A DNA stretch of 64,000 bases from Notamacropus eugenii (GCF_028372415.1 NC_092872.1:10980001-11044000), one strand, 5' to 3'; positions 1 through 13,599 are shown, counted from the first letter of the stretch. Notes: generated by a model not told the origin, from the sequence alone. Made by a program: numbers and translations.

Positions 1-455
1 ACCATGCTCTAAGAAACGACAAAGCAGGATGCTTTCAGAAAAAGCTGAAAAGACTTCTATGAACTGATACAAAGTGAGGTAAGTAGACCAAGAGATCACT
101 GTACATAGTTAACAGTAACAAAGACATATGACAATCAACTGTGAATGACTTTGCTATTCTGATCAATACAACGATCCAAGACAATTCTAAAAGACTCATG
201 ATGAAAAATGCTATCCATCTCTGGAGAAAGATCTCATGGAGTCTGAGTGCAGATTGAAAAAATTTATTTCCGCTTTTTTCTCCTTGCTTTTTTTTTTTGG
301 CAACACAGCTAAGATGAAAATATGCTTTGCATGTATAACTGATATCACATTTCCTGCCTTCTCAATGGGTAGGGGAGGGATGGGAGGAAGGAAGGGAATT
401 CAGAACTCAAAACTTTTTAAAACAAATGTTAAAAATAATATTTTTTAAAAAGAAT
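1..455 (+). mobile_element. L1 3' end (marsupial type)
   Basis: Matches the well-known marsupial L1 3' region: gacttctatgaactgatac, gatccaagacaattc, then a G-rich stretch and a tail with aaatgttaaaaataat. Truncated at the left by the window edge. Confidence 0.75.
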
Positions 456-939
456 CCTAAATAATTTATTCATAGCCCACTAAGGTATTCAAAATAGGCA
501 GTCATATGCAAATAATAGCTATCTTAAATTTGCCTAGTATATCGTACAATGAATGGTCATGTGTGTCATATAAATGGTTAAATATTTTCTAGCAATATAA
601 ATACAGGAGTTTTGGACGACAGACTCTGATCACCCCAAGAAGAATGTATGTCAACATTTTTTTCCTATATATTCCTCAGTATTACAAATGAAATTCTAGG
701 ATTTCTTGTCAAGGGCACTGAATCTTGGTGAATAGGCATTGAATCTCTATTTACAAAATAGAATTCACTAAATTTATTAATTAGAATTTATTAAACAGAT
801 TTCTATAACATCTGGAAGAATAATTTTACATGAAATAAAAGGTTAGTCTAACAAAATATCCACAGTATTGCCGGTAGGTCTCTCCCAAAGGAAATATAAC
901 TAAATACAACCAACTAAGAGGCATTAAATTTGTGAACCT

Positions 940-1065
940 TCAAAATGTAAAGAATTTCAGAATGTCAGAAAGGTACTTACAAACCACTGAGTTCAACCTT
1001 CTCATTTTAAAGAGGAAAGAGATATAGAAAGGTAAAATAACCTGTGTAGACTCACTACCTAGGTG
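940..1065 (-). mobile_element. MIR/CORE-type SINE fragment
   Basis: Degenerate reverse-oriented core resembling ctcattttacagatgaggaaactgag. Confidence 0.4.
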
Positions 1066-1084
1066 TGATTCCTTACTATCTCTC

Positions 1085-1812
1085 ATCTCCCATATCCAAG
1101 ATCTGTTGATTTCACATCTACAATATCTCTTGAATATGTTTCCTTCTCTCCTGTGACCCTGCCACCACAATGGTGCAGGCCCTTGTCACCTCACTCTTGG
1201 TGCACAGCAATAGTCTGCTGGTGAGTCTACCTACCTCAAGTCTCTCCTCACGCCAACCATCCTCCATTCAAGTTGCTAAAATGACTTTTCTAAACACAGG
1301 TTCAATCATGTCATGACTCCCCTCACTCAATCAATAAATTGCAGTTGTCTCCCTATGGCCTCCAGGAACAAACACAATCCTGTTTGGCATTCAAAGTCCA
1401 TAACTCATCTCTAGTCTTCTGATGCCTTACTCCTCACCTTACTCCTCACTTCCTGATCCAATGACATGACCTCCTTTCCATTCCCCAAACAGGACACTAC
1501 ATCTCTGACTTCAAGCATTTTCTCTGGCTGTCCCCCATTCCTAGAACGCTCTCCCTTCTCTTCTCCATACCTCTTGGCTTCCTTCCCAGGCTTTCTTCAA
1601 GACCCAACTAAAAGCCCACCTTCTTTTTCTAACCCCTCTTACCCTAGTTCCTTTCCTCTGTTAATGATTTTCTTTTTACCCTGTACATACAATTCGTACA
1701 TATTGTTTTACTTGTTGTCTCCCTGAGGGCAGGGACTGCCTTTTGGCTCTTGTATCTTCAGTGCTTAGCATACAACCTAACACACAGCTGGTATTTAATA
1801 AATGTTTATTGA
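1085..1812 (+). mobile_element. L2 LINE 3' end
   Basis: Contains the typical L2 terminal text: ttcaagacccaact, ctgagggcagggactg, agtgcttagca and aataaatgtttattga. Confidence 0.85.
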
Positions 1813-2034
1813 CATAACTAATGTCAAACAAGGACTAGAAATCAGGTTTCTTGGCTCCATCCTCCAAACAAAGCCACCCCCCCTCATTCAGTAATAGCAA
1901 GTCCGAATTGTGTAGGACTTTACAGATTACAAAACAAGGACTAAGGATGAGAATAGAGTTACGAAGGCTAAAGCCAACAAAAATGTTTACATTATAATAG
2001 GGGCAAGAAGAAGGCAAGCTGAAATCGATGTGAT

Positions 2035-2160
2035 AATAGATGACACAAAGAAAGCTGAACCACTCAACTACTTTGTGTAGCTATTTCCTCATCTATAAGA
2101 TGGCAGTTGGACTAGAAGAGTTTGAGATCCCTTCTAGCACTAGATCTATGATCCTATGAA
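2035..2160 (+). mobile_element. MIR/Ther1-type SINE
   Basis: Ends in the typical ttggactagaag ... tctatgatcctatga tail. An A17 run follows at about 2181. Confidence 0.7.
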
Positions 2161-2284
2161 ATCTAATTATCATTGATAGTAAAAAAAAAAAAAAAAACCA
2201 CTTGATTGCTCTAAATTCAATTCATGTGACCTAGGTATGAAATGCCAAGGTATGAAAGAATTGTCAGATGTGACTATACAATCA

Positions 2285-3655
2285 TTATCCAGGATCTCTG
2301 AAGAGTAAAGGAGAGGTGCTACAAGACTAGAGAAGGACTAAAGTTGTGTTTATTTTCCAAAGAAGAACAAATTGTAGCCTAGTGAATATCCTGGGAAAAT
2401 TCTACAAGATATTATTATATGTATGGTTCTAACCACTCAAGAAATGGAAATGGTATTAGGAACCATCATGGATTTATTATTAAGTCATATCAAACACTTC
2501 CTTTTTTGACAGGATTCCTAAACGGAAAGAGAGAAATGCTATAAATGCAGATGCCTGGGTTTCAGCGAGGCAATGACACAGCCCTTCATGCTGTCCTCGT
2601 GGAAAAGATGGAGGAGATATATAGGATGGATACAATCTGGTTAGGTAAATTAAGAAAGTCAAATGACCACACCTGAAGAGTACTGATTAACAGATAATGT
2701 TCAACCAGGAAGGAGATCTTTAGTGAGGTCCCATAGGATTCTGCTTTCAGTCCTGTTCTGGTCAACATCTTCATTAGTACTTTGGCTAAAGACAGACGGC
2801 ACACTTACTGAATTTGTAGAGAGAATTAAGGTGGGAGATAGAGCTCACATAGCAAATGACAGAATCCTGAACTAAGACTACATGGACAAGCCAACCTAAG
2901 GTGATGTCTATTAGGGATAGATGTGGTCTTGCACTTAGATTAAAGAAAGTCAATTCCAAAACTATAATGTGATGGAAATAGGGCTAGATAACACTGTGTT
3001 TAAAAGATCCAAAGGTTATAATGGCCTTCAAGGTCATCAATGTGGCAAGGTAGCTAAAAAGAAGCTAATTAGCTTCTAGGAAAGGTAGTGTCCTATAGAG
3101 AGTAAATTTATAATCCCTTTTGTACTCTGCCCTAGTCAGATTGTATATGGAATATTATGCTCATCTCTAGGTATTATATACATTTCTGAAGGGTCACTGA
3201 CAAACTGAAATAAATTCAGAGAAAAGCAACCTAGAGAGTCAGAAAAAGATAAGGCATACCACAAGAAGACAGGATTTTAAGAACCAACACTGTTTAGCTG
3301 GGAGAAGAGATGTCTCGGTGATGGTTAAGACTTAATTGTCTTTGGTCCTAAATGGCAACAGATTTTGGTACTCTCTCTTGCACATGCTCTGTATCTCTTT
3401 CTGTCTCTGTGTGTATGTATGCTGCATATATCATACATTATACACATCATACATATAAAAAAAGACCTTTCTAATAACTGGAGATGTCCCAAACACAGGA
3501 TATGAGGCCTAAAGAAAGAGAGTTCACTGACACCAGAGCTATCAAAGCACAGCCTAGACAACTACTTGTCAGGGATGTTGTGAAAGAGATCCATGTTTCA
3601 AACAGGAGTTGGACTAGATGAACTGAGAGCTCCCTTCCAACTCTACAGATGGAAA
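2285..3655 (+). mobile_element. CR1-clade LINE (L3-like), 3' half
   Basis: Follows the CR1-type reverse-transcriptase region in order: gacaggattcctaaac, tttcagcgaggcaatgac, catcttcattagtact, tactctgccctagtcaga, and the 3' end caggagttggactagatg. Many small indels; a CT/TG-rich insertion lies near 3380-3460. Confidence 0.8.
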
Positions 3656-4534
3656 AAAAACAATACCAAAAATCACCTCCCCACCCCAACCTCCCCAACC
3701 CCACACACACGAGTAAACATCAACTTAGAAGCCAAATAGGAGAAATCTCACAGCTGTTGTATAACTATTTATTATAGTCACTCTATTATAATCTGCCAAA
3801 CTTTTGAATTATAAGACTACAGTATCAAGCCAAAGGATGCCTAGGAAGATAGCTACCTAGAGGAGGAGGAGGAAAAAAGCACAAATCCCTTAAACCTAAG
3901 CAATTTCAAATAACTATGTTTTCCTTCTCATTCAATTTCCTGTATTTCCATCCTATAAATAGCTACTATGAGACATCTTTACTTGGATGATTCAACAGAT
4001 CTGGGGAATCTTATGCACAGTGCAAACTTTCTGATTTCATTTGCTGCTAGCTAGCCCCTTCTACCTTCTCCAGGTGGTTGAGGATTGTCACCTTCATGTC
4101 TCTCTCTAGCAGTCCCTGTAGCTAAGCTGACTTCTTCAACTATTTCTGAACCCTCAGGTCCAAGAGACAAAAAATAACAAGCCTCAAAGGTCCTAACACC
4201 TATTTTCCTTTCACACTAACCAATTTTAGGATAGCATGGACTATTTCAGTTGTTCTTGGTTCAATTATGCTATCACTTATTTGACATTAATAGGATTAAA
4301 TATTCCATAAAATGTGAAAAGCTAGACTCAGTTCTACATGATCCCAGAGGAGAGAACTAGAAAAACAAAAAAAGTAGGGAAAAACAAAGGCAAGGCAGAT
4401 TTTAGATCAGTATAAAATGAAGACTTTTATGACAGAGCTCCACCATAATTAAATGAATAGTTCATATGGCTGTGAAGTCCCTGCCTCTGAAAGTGTCTGA
4501 GCAGAGGCTGGGTGATGATCTGTCAGCATAGTTC

Positions 4535-4665
4535 CAGAGAGCACTGGATTCAGAATTGGGAAGAGCTGAGGTCACATCTCACCTCAGATGCTTCAGAGAC
4601 TAACAACCACCTCAGGGGACTGAGAGGACTAGGTAAAGTGCCACACAAATATGAGATATTATTAC
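4535..4665 (+). mobile_element. MIR/tRNA-type SINE
   Basis: SINE head resembling agagcactggattcagaattgg. Confidence 0.55.
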
Positions 4666-4755
4666 CAGTCAGTAAATAAACATTTATTAATAGGGATACA
4701 AAGAGGCAAACGACAGCCTCTGCGCTCAAGGAGCTCACAATCAAAGAGGATTTAA
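4665..4755 (+). repeat. tttattaag-type interspersed repeat, family not assigned
   Basis: Contains taaacatttattaa ... caaggagctcacaatc, the start of a repeat seen many times in this window. Confidence 0.6.
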
Positions 4756-4969
4756 GCACTGGGGGGGGTCACTGGAGTAGAACATTTCTAAAGTCCTTCC
4801 AATTCCACAGCTTTATGGCTCTAGGCTTACCACTGAAAATGAAAGACTATTTAGAATGTCTAGTATTTCAGTGAATTAAATATTCAGAGTAGATTATTCA
4901 TTACTGTTGTCTATTAATAAATTAATGCCTCTTTTAAAAAAAAGTTTCACTCTATTTCTAAAAATAATC

Positions 4970-6250
4970 TGTTTCAGAAGAATGGTAGCATATAAAATGC
5001 AGTAATAACCAGAACAAGAACATAACAGAGGCCCAGACAGTTGCCACCAGGAGTCACAGGAGGCTCATCCTTAAGGAGCTCGTATTGAACAGACTGTGCG
5101 AGGTGACAGCAGGAACTGGGCAGGCTTTAAGAACTTAACATCTACTGAACATCTCGGAAGACATGAGCTTGTGGCTACAATGATGACGCATCAGAAACTC
5201 ATTTGCATAAACTGACAGATGACAAACCCTCATATTACAAATATGGGCTTCCAAAATATCCTGGAGAACTGGAATGAGACCACTATCCCAGACAGACTGA
5301 ACAAATAAGCTATATAAACCCAAGAACAACGTCTTTAAAAGATGCAACCATACCAAATCCTCAGAATCTCCACAACATATGGAACAAAAACCTTTTGAAA
5401 TGAAGAGTTCTAACAGAGAAGATCAAACCCTTGTGGAAACAGGATGAGAAACACATCCTCTCTGTTGTACGGCTTCTGGTCAGGCTGCAGAGGAGATGAC
5501 ATCCTAAGGCTTTATTCAACTACAAAAAGAAGCTATCTTAGTCATCTTTATAATAAACCCTAAAATTCATTCAGTACAAAAGAATGACAGCAAGGCAGAG
5601 ACTTGTATTAAAACGAGTTCTATCTGAGCTTCATTAAAATACAAAAAAGATGAAAAGGATGAGATTGCGCATGACGATGGTGATGATGACAACAGTCACA
5701 ACCAAAATGGAGAGCACGCTGTGAAATACAGCCACACAGGAAATGGTAGAAATTGCGCTGCACTACCCCAACCTATGTAGAGCTGGAGCAGCCAGGTACC
5801 CAGAAAGGGTAGACTTATACACCAAAAGTTTGCTATCTTGATAAATTAAAAGACTACAAATCACCATACCACAAATACAAATCCCAATATATCCTGGAGG
5901 ACTGAAAAAGAAAAAATACACTGACCTGGCACCACAACATCATTACAGGAAGAAATGCTGCTTCTGACGGCTTGATCCCAACTCTGCTCCTTAAGCATTG
6001 CTGAAAAGCAGCTTCTAAGAGATAACACTACACTGAATACTCAGAATCTCCCAGCTCATGGAATGGACAGAAGAAATTAAAATCACATGAGACCCAGATG
6101 TGTCATCTCTGTCATCCTGTTTGCTACTGGAGGTGTCTCAAGCATGCTTTTACCGGATCTATAAAAGATAAGCTTAGAGACCAATTGTATCATTCAGTTA
6201 CAAAAAGCATAATTTAATCTATCTAATGTAAAAGTCTGCAGAATACTAGA
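4970..6250 (+). repeat. Unassigned repeat containing two diverged direct copies
   Basis: Segments 5205-5540 and 5850-6230 share blocks such as aatatcctggagaactg versus atatatcctggaggactg, and ctcagaatctccaca versus ctcagaatctcccag, in the same order. I do not recognise the family. Confidence 0.5.
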
Positions 6251-6329
6251 TATAAAAGGATAATAGTGGGGTAGTAAATAGTCCTCTAGATCACTTCTAT
6301 CTGGAAAAAAGTGAGAGCAATACAAGTGA

Positions 6330-6500
6330 TAATAAAGATATTTATCAAATACTTATACTCTGAGCAAGATACTATGGGAATACAAAGATATTCTTTGCAC
6401 TCTGGAAATTTATGATCTAATTTGGGAGAAAAGAGATACATACAAAAGGACAGCTAACAACACAAGGCAATGTGTGCTTAATACCAAATGAATGATCCAT
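6330..6500 (+). repeat. tttattaag-type interspersed repeat
   Basis: Degenerate copy: atttatcaaatacttata followed by a body resembling the cttgccctcaaggagctc region. Confidence 0.45.
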
Positions 6501-6835
6501 CTAATAAATGCTTTTGGAATGCAGGGGGCAAAAGGATGACAGTTCTGAAGCTGCATTACAGTTGCTGACGTTAACATTTCATTTTTATTTATATCTTCTG
6601 TTTTCACGTCACCTTCGTTCCTAAACACATCCCTCCCCACTCCCAGAGAGTATGACAAAAACACAGAAAGAAAAAAATCAGTTCCACAAAATGAACACAT
6701 CCACCAAGACTGACAGGATGAGCGACATTGCACACTCACTGTCCCCCAGCTCTACAAAGAAAGGAGGAATGCCCTATCTCACTTCTTTCCTTTAGAGCCA
6801 GGCTATTCTAACAACACAGTATTCAAGATTTTGTA

Positions 6836-7200
6836 GTTGTTCCTATTTACATTATCATATAGCCATTGGATATACTGCATCAGTTTATATAGGTCTGTCC
6901 ATGTTTCCGCAGTTTTCAGATTTGCAGTTTCTTACAATGCAGTAATATTCCATTATATTTATGTACCACAACTTGTTTGGCCATCCCCCACTCAAAGGGC
7001 ATCTATGTTCCAGTTCTTTGCTACTATAAAAAGCACTGCCATAAATATTTTTGTGTATATGAGATCTTTCCTTCTATCTTTGACATCCTTAGGGTATATG
7101 CCTAGCATTTCGATCTCTGGGTCAAAGGGCATGGGCATTTTAGTCATTTTCTTAACAAAATTCCAAATTGCTTTCCAGAGTTTTCAGCCTCACCACTGGG
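6836..7200 (-). mobile_element. L1 LINE fragment, C-terminal ORF2
   Basis: The minus strand translates to pieces such as MPMPFDPEIEMLGIYPKD and AVLFIVAKNWN, matching L1 ORF2 (LGIYPK and AALFTIAKTWN). Eroded. Confidence 0.8.
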
Positions 7201-7939
7201 CATCAGTATGTGAAGCAGCACCATCTCAGTGCTCATTTATAAACAAAAGCATGACAGATTGTAAAGAATAACTTTATCAGTTGTAGAGTATGAGAACTGA
7301 ATTAGCATATAAGGAACAAAGGAGCCAGGAGGTAGTTGGATACTAAGTGCTACTGTTCCCCTTGTGGTAAAAGTCTTGTGCAACAGGTAAGAACACAAGC
7401 CAGAAATAGCTCTGTTCTAAGCAACGAGACAGTTAACTCCTCTCCCTGCGTCACCCTTAAGTCAGGCGAGGCTTTCCAAGCATTAACCACTGAACCATTG
7501 CTCCTGACTTGGTGAAATTCTAGATAAGTGTTCCTGAAATAGAAAGGCCTCAAGCAGCCACTCCTGAAGCACTGAGGTCCCATCAATTATCCAAAAAGAT
7601 ACTGATAAGTGCTTAACACTGCTACACTGGAACTAACTAAGGCAGGCAGAAACTAGAATTGTTTCAATTCACCATTTGATCTTCAAAAGCCTCAGCTCCC
7701 AAAAGAGGCCAACCAAAAAACAATAGCAAAAGATGAAATGCAACTCAGCATGCATTCACAAGTCAATCTGCAACTCAGATTAAATCCAACTCTTCTGAAG
7801 TCTTCTAAATATAAGACTGCATAGAATGTTCTAAGCACCAGCAGCTGATTCTGCACCAATGAGCAGAATCTATCCTCTAGCCCCACTCTCCAATGCCTTA
7901 AGGAACTTGAAAGATAAAGAGATGGTGGAAGAAACGTCC

Positions 7940-8215
7940 AGCTAAAAGCCTGCGCTGTGACTGCTCTGTCACCATGACAGCCAAGCTCACAGCCTCTCCC
8001 CCTCTAACACCACGGGTGGGGAGTTACTGCATACACTTTTAGGCTCAGTGGATGTGTTGGGCAGTTTTGCTTAACTGCCTTTTTGTCCCCTTATTTTTTT
8101 TTAAATTCTTTTTTTAAATCTGAGAGCTTTCAGGATTTGGGGGGAGAGGAGGATAATTTGGAAATAAATATGATGTAAAAACAAAAGATATGAATAAAAA
8201 TTTTTAAAATAAAGT
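7940..8215 (+). mobile_element. L1 3' end, second marsupial type
   Basis: Ends with gatgtaaaaacaaaagatat and a gaataaaaattttt tail, a distinct marsupial L1 3'-UTR type. Confidence 0.7.
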
Positions 8216-8599
8216 TTCCAGCATGACTGTAAAGTATGCATCAAACTGGTTAACGTTTTTAGAAATCTAAATTTCATCAAATAAAAACTTGAAATTATTC
8301 ATTAATCAAAAGACCACTTTTAAGACACAAATCTACCACAAAATCCATATTAAACTAACATAACCCATAAAACATGAACATGCTCACTTTCAGAAAACAT
8401 TTTATTGGTTCTCTAAGTCAGGATAAACCAAATTAGACCCACAGTCCACGAGAAATCAGCCTGAGACAGAATAGAGTTAAACTGACAAATACTGAAAACA
8501 CAATGCATGCAAACATAACAAAACACAAAACAAGGCAGCACACTTGTGGAAGCTACTGAGGATTGCCATCATAGCACAGGTAAGTGTTGGACCCTACCA

Positions 8600-9205
8600 C
8601 CATAGCTTCTTAACTGGCACCCCCTGCTCCAGTCCAGCCTTCCTTCCAATGCCTGAAAAATCTTCTTAATGTAGAAGTTTGATTATCTGGATCTTCTGCT
8701 CGAAAGCCTTCAGTGCTTTCCTAGGATCCACCACACAAAATACACACTGACGATAAAGGCCTTCCATAAGCTTTCCAACCCTTGTTACATCCTATTTCCC
8801 TTTACTCCGTTGATATTCCAGCCAAATTAACTACTCATTCTGTCCACTGATGTCCTCCACAAACACCGTGCCTGATTCCCTGCCCTTTGCCCTCCATCTC
8901 ACCTGCAGAAATCTTTTCCTTTCTTCAAGTCTCCAGCTCAATGGTGCCACTGACTCTGGGAAACCTCCTCTTGTCCTCCCCTTCCCCAAATCCCCCATCC
9001 CAAATCACCTACCTCATTTTGAATCTTTCTGGACTCCTCCTATGCAGTTACCATATTCTTTTAATATCATTATTTGTAAACATCTCTTCTTCCCCCTGCT
9101 AGATTATGAACTCTTTGGTGATAGCTGCTGGCTTGTCTCCTTTTTGTATCTCTTAGCATAATACATCTGCATATAGTTTTGTACAATGTTTACTGAACTG
9201 AATTT
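8600..9205 (+). mobile_element. L2 LINE 3' end
   Basis: L2 text throughout: ccttcagtgctttcctag, aaggccttccataag, ttcttcaagtctccagctc, tagattatgaactcttt. Confidence 0.8.
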
Positions 9206-9489
9206 TCTAGGTTGATAAAAACTACAATATATGAAATAGAACATAAATTAAAAGAATCCCAAATATCTATTTCCAAGTGTATTAAAATCAAAAGTTATTA
9301 AGTAAACTGTTAAAATATTTGTTTTAAATTTAAAGTCATTAAGTCAGGTATCTACAGGAAAAAGATAGCCCCAAAACTCTTGACAGACTGAGGAAATAAT
9401 GACAATACCCCACACAGAGGTCTCTCCATTGCCCCCATACCACTCCACCTTGTATCATACTTATTTCTCAAAAAGTAACAGTCCCTGAA

Positions 9490-9600
9490 GCAGAATGTTA
9501 GCCTTTTTAGGAAAGAGAAAATGTCATTTTTCACTATCATATTTCCAGTGCCTTGTGCGTAGCACTCACTCGGTGTTTTGTTCAAATCCAGTCTCATGGA
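9490..9600 (+). mobile_element. L2 LINE tail
   Basis: Degenerate L2 terminal text (tccagtgccttgtgcgtagc). Confidence 0.5.
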
Positions 9601-9755
9601 TTCACAAGCTGTGGAAATATGGTTAAGTATTTCCCTTCATACAGCCTGCTTCCTCATCCGCACTGCCTATAGGGCCTACCTCACAGTGTTGTCCTGAGGC
9701 TTCAACAGGTAATTTATGTCAAGTGTTTCGCAAACTTTAGAGTATCATATACACC
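9600..9755 (+). mobile_element. MIR/tRNA-type SINE 3' part
   Basis: gcctacctcacagtgttgt followed by a tail resembling caaactttagag. Confidence 0.6.
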
Positions 9756-9819
9756 CTCCTCATTACTGTCATGTCATAAATGAACACTGAATTAAACGCC
9801 ACGCTGTCTAGCAATCCCA

Positions 9820-10260
9820 TGCCCATGGTCACCTCTGCGCCTACGCCAATGCTCTGGCTACTGCCGCTGTGCGGACCGCCTCTCCCTCCACCCAGATTTA
9901 AAGCCAGCTCAAATCCAATCTCTTCCAGAAAATCTTCTGACTGTCATCTTCGTTCTGCTTGCTCCCTCCCTCCAATGAACCCCCACAGCACTTAGTAAGC
10001 AGTGCACAACTTCCGGAGGTCCTCCTCTTTGGTGTGTTTTAGTCTTATCTCCCTAAAAGGAGCGGAAGTTCCTTGAGGTTAGAAGCTATATTCTATTATA
10101 GCTGTTCCACAAGTACTGGCATGCACAGCTAAGAAAGCAATGCCAAGCTGTTCCTCCCTTTCACACTTTCCTAACTCCTACCCATCCTTCATCTCAGATG
10201 CCACATTCCCCTCCATTCCACCCAGTAACTACCTTTTCCCCCTTCAAAGGACCTCTGATG
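9820..10260 (+). mobile_element. L2 LINE fragments
   Basis: agccagctcaaatccaatct, ttccttgaggttagaagc and a second L2-like piece after 10125. Confidence 0.55.
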
Positions 10261-10924
10261 TTATGAACCTCTCTAGCAAACTTAGGCATTACTGTATGAC
10301 CCAGAAAGCCAGAAAGCCAAGCCCCATCTCTATCTAACCTTTTTTATTCTGCCCCCACCCCAGCATCTGGGTTCAGTTCTCTGAACACACCAAGTGTTTA
10401 ACATTTGTCAAATGAAAAGGTATTGAAAATGGAATTTCAATGCATCTTTTATAGTGCCAAAAGCAATGTGTTAAAAGGCAAGACAAGAGGATGCTGAAGG
10501 GCTTAGGGATACTGGGCCCAAGAAAAGTGCTCTTCAGAGTTTCTGTATTAAGAAGTTGCAACACCAGGTAAAAATTCTTTAAGACAACTACTGGAAGAGG
10601 AAGGGATGGGACTGTAGTCATCAGGTGCTCAGGTCGACTGAGGTGATGGAGAGAGCAGAGAGCAAAACCAAAGGTGTGCTAGAGTTCATAAGTAACCTTG
10701 TAATATGCAAGAAACCAAGAGAGAAGTCTGCCCTAGATGTTTCAGGGTGTGCTGTATGACCTCTCCACTGCTGCTCTACCTCCAACTGCCTTTTCATTCC
10801 AGCCTGGTCACTCAGTTCAGGTGATCATTCAAAGGGCTATATCATAATGTGTGTTGAATGCTAAGGTTCTTCACCTCTAGTTCAGAGACAATGGTCATGC
10901 TCTTTGGTCTGATGTGAAAACAAA

Positions 10925-10975
10925 TTGTTATGCTAATGTTATGTTATGTTATTGTTATATGTTATGTTATGTATT
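10925..10975 (+). repeat. ATGTT simple repeat
   Basis: Short imperfect tandem of atgtt/atgttat units. Confidence 0.7.
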
Positions 10976-11264
10976 AATTGGGTATTTCCAAAGTAAGTTT
11001 TATAGTTAATATGAACAAATAGAAAAACGGATGCAGTAACCCAGTTTGTTAACCTGAACTGATATCAAGGACCTAAGTAAAAATCATTCATAAAAACATT
11101 ACTGTGTTCCACAACAACAGAGAACTTTGAAGAGTTCTACAAATAACAAAAAAAGGTAATTACGGATATGGTAAACAAGACCTAAAACAAAAAGGTTAGG
11201 GTTACTGAGCTCAGGCTCCAGATGCCAAGAGGTGCTCAGTGAATGCTTGCTGAAATGAATTCAC

Positions 11265-11465
11265 TAATTCCATAACTTTTCTGCTCAAAAATCTTCCACG
11301 TTCTCACCGTTTTCAAGACAAATTCCTTAGTTTGGCATTCAAGGTCTTCCATAAGCAATTAGTCTCACATTCTCACCCCATTAGCTACCTCCTTGACCCT
11401 TGCACATTTCTGCCTCTAGGATTCTGTTTACCGTTGTCCTTTACATCCAGAAGACGCTCCCTAAA
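11265..11465 (+). mobile_element. L2 LINE fragment
   Basis: tttggcattcaaggtcttcc and ccttgcacatttctgcctc are L2 3'-region text. Confidence 0.75.
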
Positions 11466-11679
11466 AAGAAGCCTGATGGACAAATATCCTCACAACTCAG
11501 CTTTCTGAAGTAGCAAAGAAATGGAGACTAAGGGAATCCCTGAAGTCTCCCCTTAGTGAGGGAATGGATAAACAAATGAAAATATAAGAATCCATCTGAA
11601 TACTACTGCACTGAAGAAATGATGAAATGGTCTTCAGAGAAACCTGGGAAGGCCTGAGGGCAGGGAAGAGGCACCATAG

Positions 11680-11925
11680 TGCACAGAGTGCCAGGCCTGG
11701 CATCAGAAAGACCTGAGTCCAGATCCCATCTCAGACACTTCCTGTGTGACACAGTAAACCTTAACCTTAGTTTGCCTCAGTTTCCTCATTTGTGAAATGG
11801 GGGTAATAAGAGCACCTACATCACAGATGTTGCAAGCACCAAATGAGATAATATTTGTAAAGCACTCAGCACAATGCCTGGCAAATAGCAGGTGCTATAG
11901 AAGATATTACCCACTAGCACTGTCA
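11680..11925 (+). mobile_element. tRNA-headed MIR/CORE SINE, near complete
   Basis: gacctgagtccagatccc head, tttgcctcagtttcctcatt core, and tail aaatgagataatatttgtaaagc with agcacaatgcctggca. Confidence 0.85.
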
Positions 11926-11929
11926 TTAT

Positions 11930-12320
11930 TATCTTTGTAAACTGACACAGAAGTGTGCAGAACCAAGAGAATAATTCACACAATGACAATAACATTATAT
12001 GGAAAAGCAACTCGAAAAGACTTTGGCTCCAAACAAAGCCATGCTTAATTATCACTCCAGAGTTCTGATGATGAAGGCTGATAGGTAAAGGACTCAAGAA
12101 GCACAATAAGACATACATTTTTGGACACAGCCAATAAGAGAGTCTGTTCTGTTTGACTTTGTATACTTGTTAAGAGGGCTCTTGTCTTTTTGCTTCCCCA
12201 ACGGAGTTGGAGACATCTCACTTTCTCCAGTACAGGAATTAAGGGAGGGTATAGGAAAGGAAACAAGAAAAGAAAGAAAAATGGTCATTAAGGCATCCTT
12301 TAAAAAAAAACAGTTAAAAA
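11930..12320 (+). mobile_element. L1 3' end, second marsupial type
   Basis: agtgtgcagaaccaagagaa, tatggaaaagcaactcgaaa, then an A-rich end; follows the order of the marsupial L1 3' region. Confidence 0.55.
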
Positions 12321-12929
12321 GAACAGAAAGAAGGAAAAAAAGGGCCAGAAAAACAAAACAGCTTTGAAAAATACAGGTTGATCATATTTTATATTTAAAA
12401 AGCAAAGCAAGCCATGAACTACAGATCTTACTTCTTCAATTTCAATCAAACTCCATCCCCACCCCAGGCTCCAGACTGCTTAACGTGATCTCTTCTCCCT
12501 CCAACTGCAAAGGACTCTATGTCTCTCTTGTCTGGCTAGTTGTCCACATGTGTGCACTTACAAGATCCTTGAGGGCAGGGCAGGGACCAGATCTTCCCCA
12601 GAGCTCCAAGCACAGTGTAACAGCTATTCAACAATTAGGACCAGAAACTTTTTTAAAAGAGAAACTAGTTAAAACAAAACCTCTTCATCTACAAAGGGAG
12701 AGCCAGAAGATCTCAAAGGACAAGGGACTTCAGAAGCCACCAAGTCCTCCCCTAAGCCTAACCCTAACCCCACACACCCACAAGAATCTACTCCACATGT
12801 ATAACAAGCTGCCACTCAGTCCCTGCTTGCTCCAGGGCAGAGCAGAGGTGGCCTCTCTCTTAGGGCCACTCTGTCCTCACTGGCATGGCTCTATTCGTTA
12901 AGTTCTGCCTTCTGCCAGGCCTCCACAAT

Positions 12930-13520
12930 GCTCCTAATCTTGCCCTCTGGACATAAGCAGAACAAGTCCAGTCCCTTTTTTCACAGAAACACTCTTCAAC
13001 TACCTGAAGGCACTTAGGATCTTCTCCCCAGATTCCCTTCTTCTCCAAGACCCAGTATTCCTATAGCATGGCCTCCAGGCCTTCACCGACATGATGATCT
13101 TCCTGCAGCTCAGCAACATCTTTGCTAAAATATGGCCCTCAGAACTGAACATGACACTTATAAATATGATCCAAGCAGAGGAAAGGACTACAGAACTTTT
13201 ACACTGCCTTCCCCATTCCAAGACATGATTCTCTTAAAGCAAGCTACTATTTTTTTGATTACAAAATCACACTACTGACCTACTGATCTTACAATCTATT
13301 TTAATTCCCAGATATTTCTTTTCAGATGAATTTCCATCTAGCCAAGCCTCCCCGTCTTGTACTAGCACCCAACTTTACATCTGCTCCCTTTAGGTTCCTT
13401 CATATTAGATTTGACCAATGTTTAAATCTATCCAGATCTTTTTGGATTGTAACAACTGATATGTCAATTATTCCTTCTAGCTTGGTGTCATCTTCATATC
13501 AAATATGTCAATAACATAAA
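12930..13520 (-). mobile_element. CR1-clade LINE fragment
   Basis: The reverse complement follows the CR1 reverse-transcriptase C-terminal region. Plus-strand marks are ccctcagaactgaacatgac, ctatccagatctttttggat and gcttggtgtcatcttcatat. Confidence 0.75.
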
Positions 13521-13599
13521 GGACTGTTAACTACATTTTAGGTCCTAAATATCACAGAAATTCTTTTATGAATTTTTTGAAAAAATGGATTATGGTTTA

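Noticed and set aside
6837-7271. 144-codon plus-strand frame
   Set aside because: It is antisense to an L1 ORF2 C-terminal fragment.
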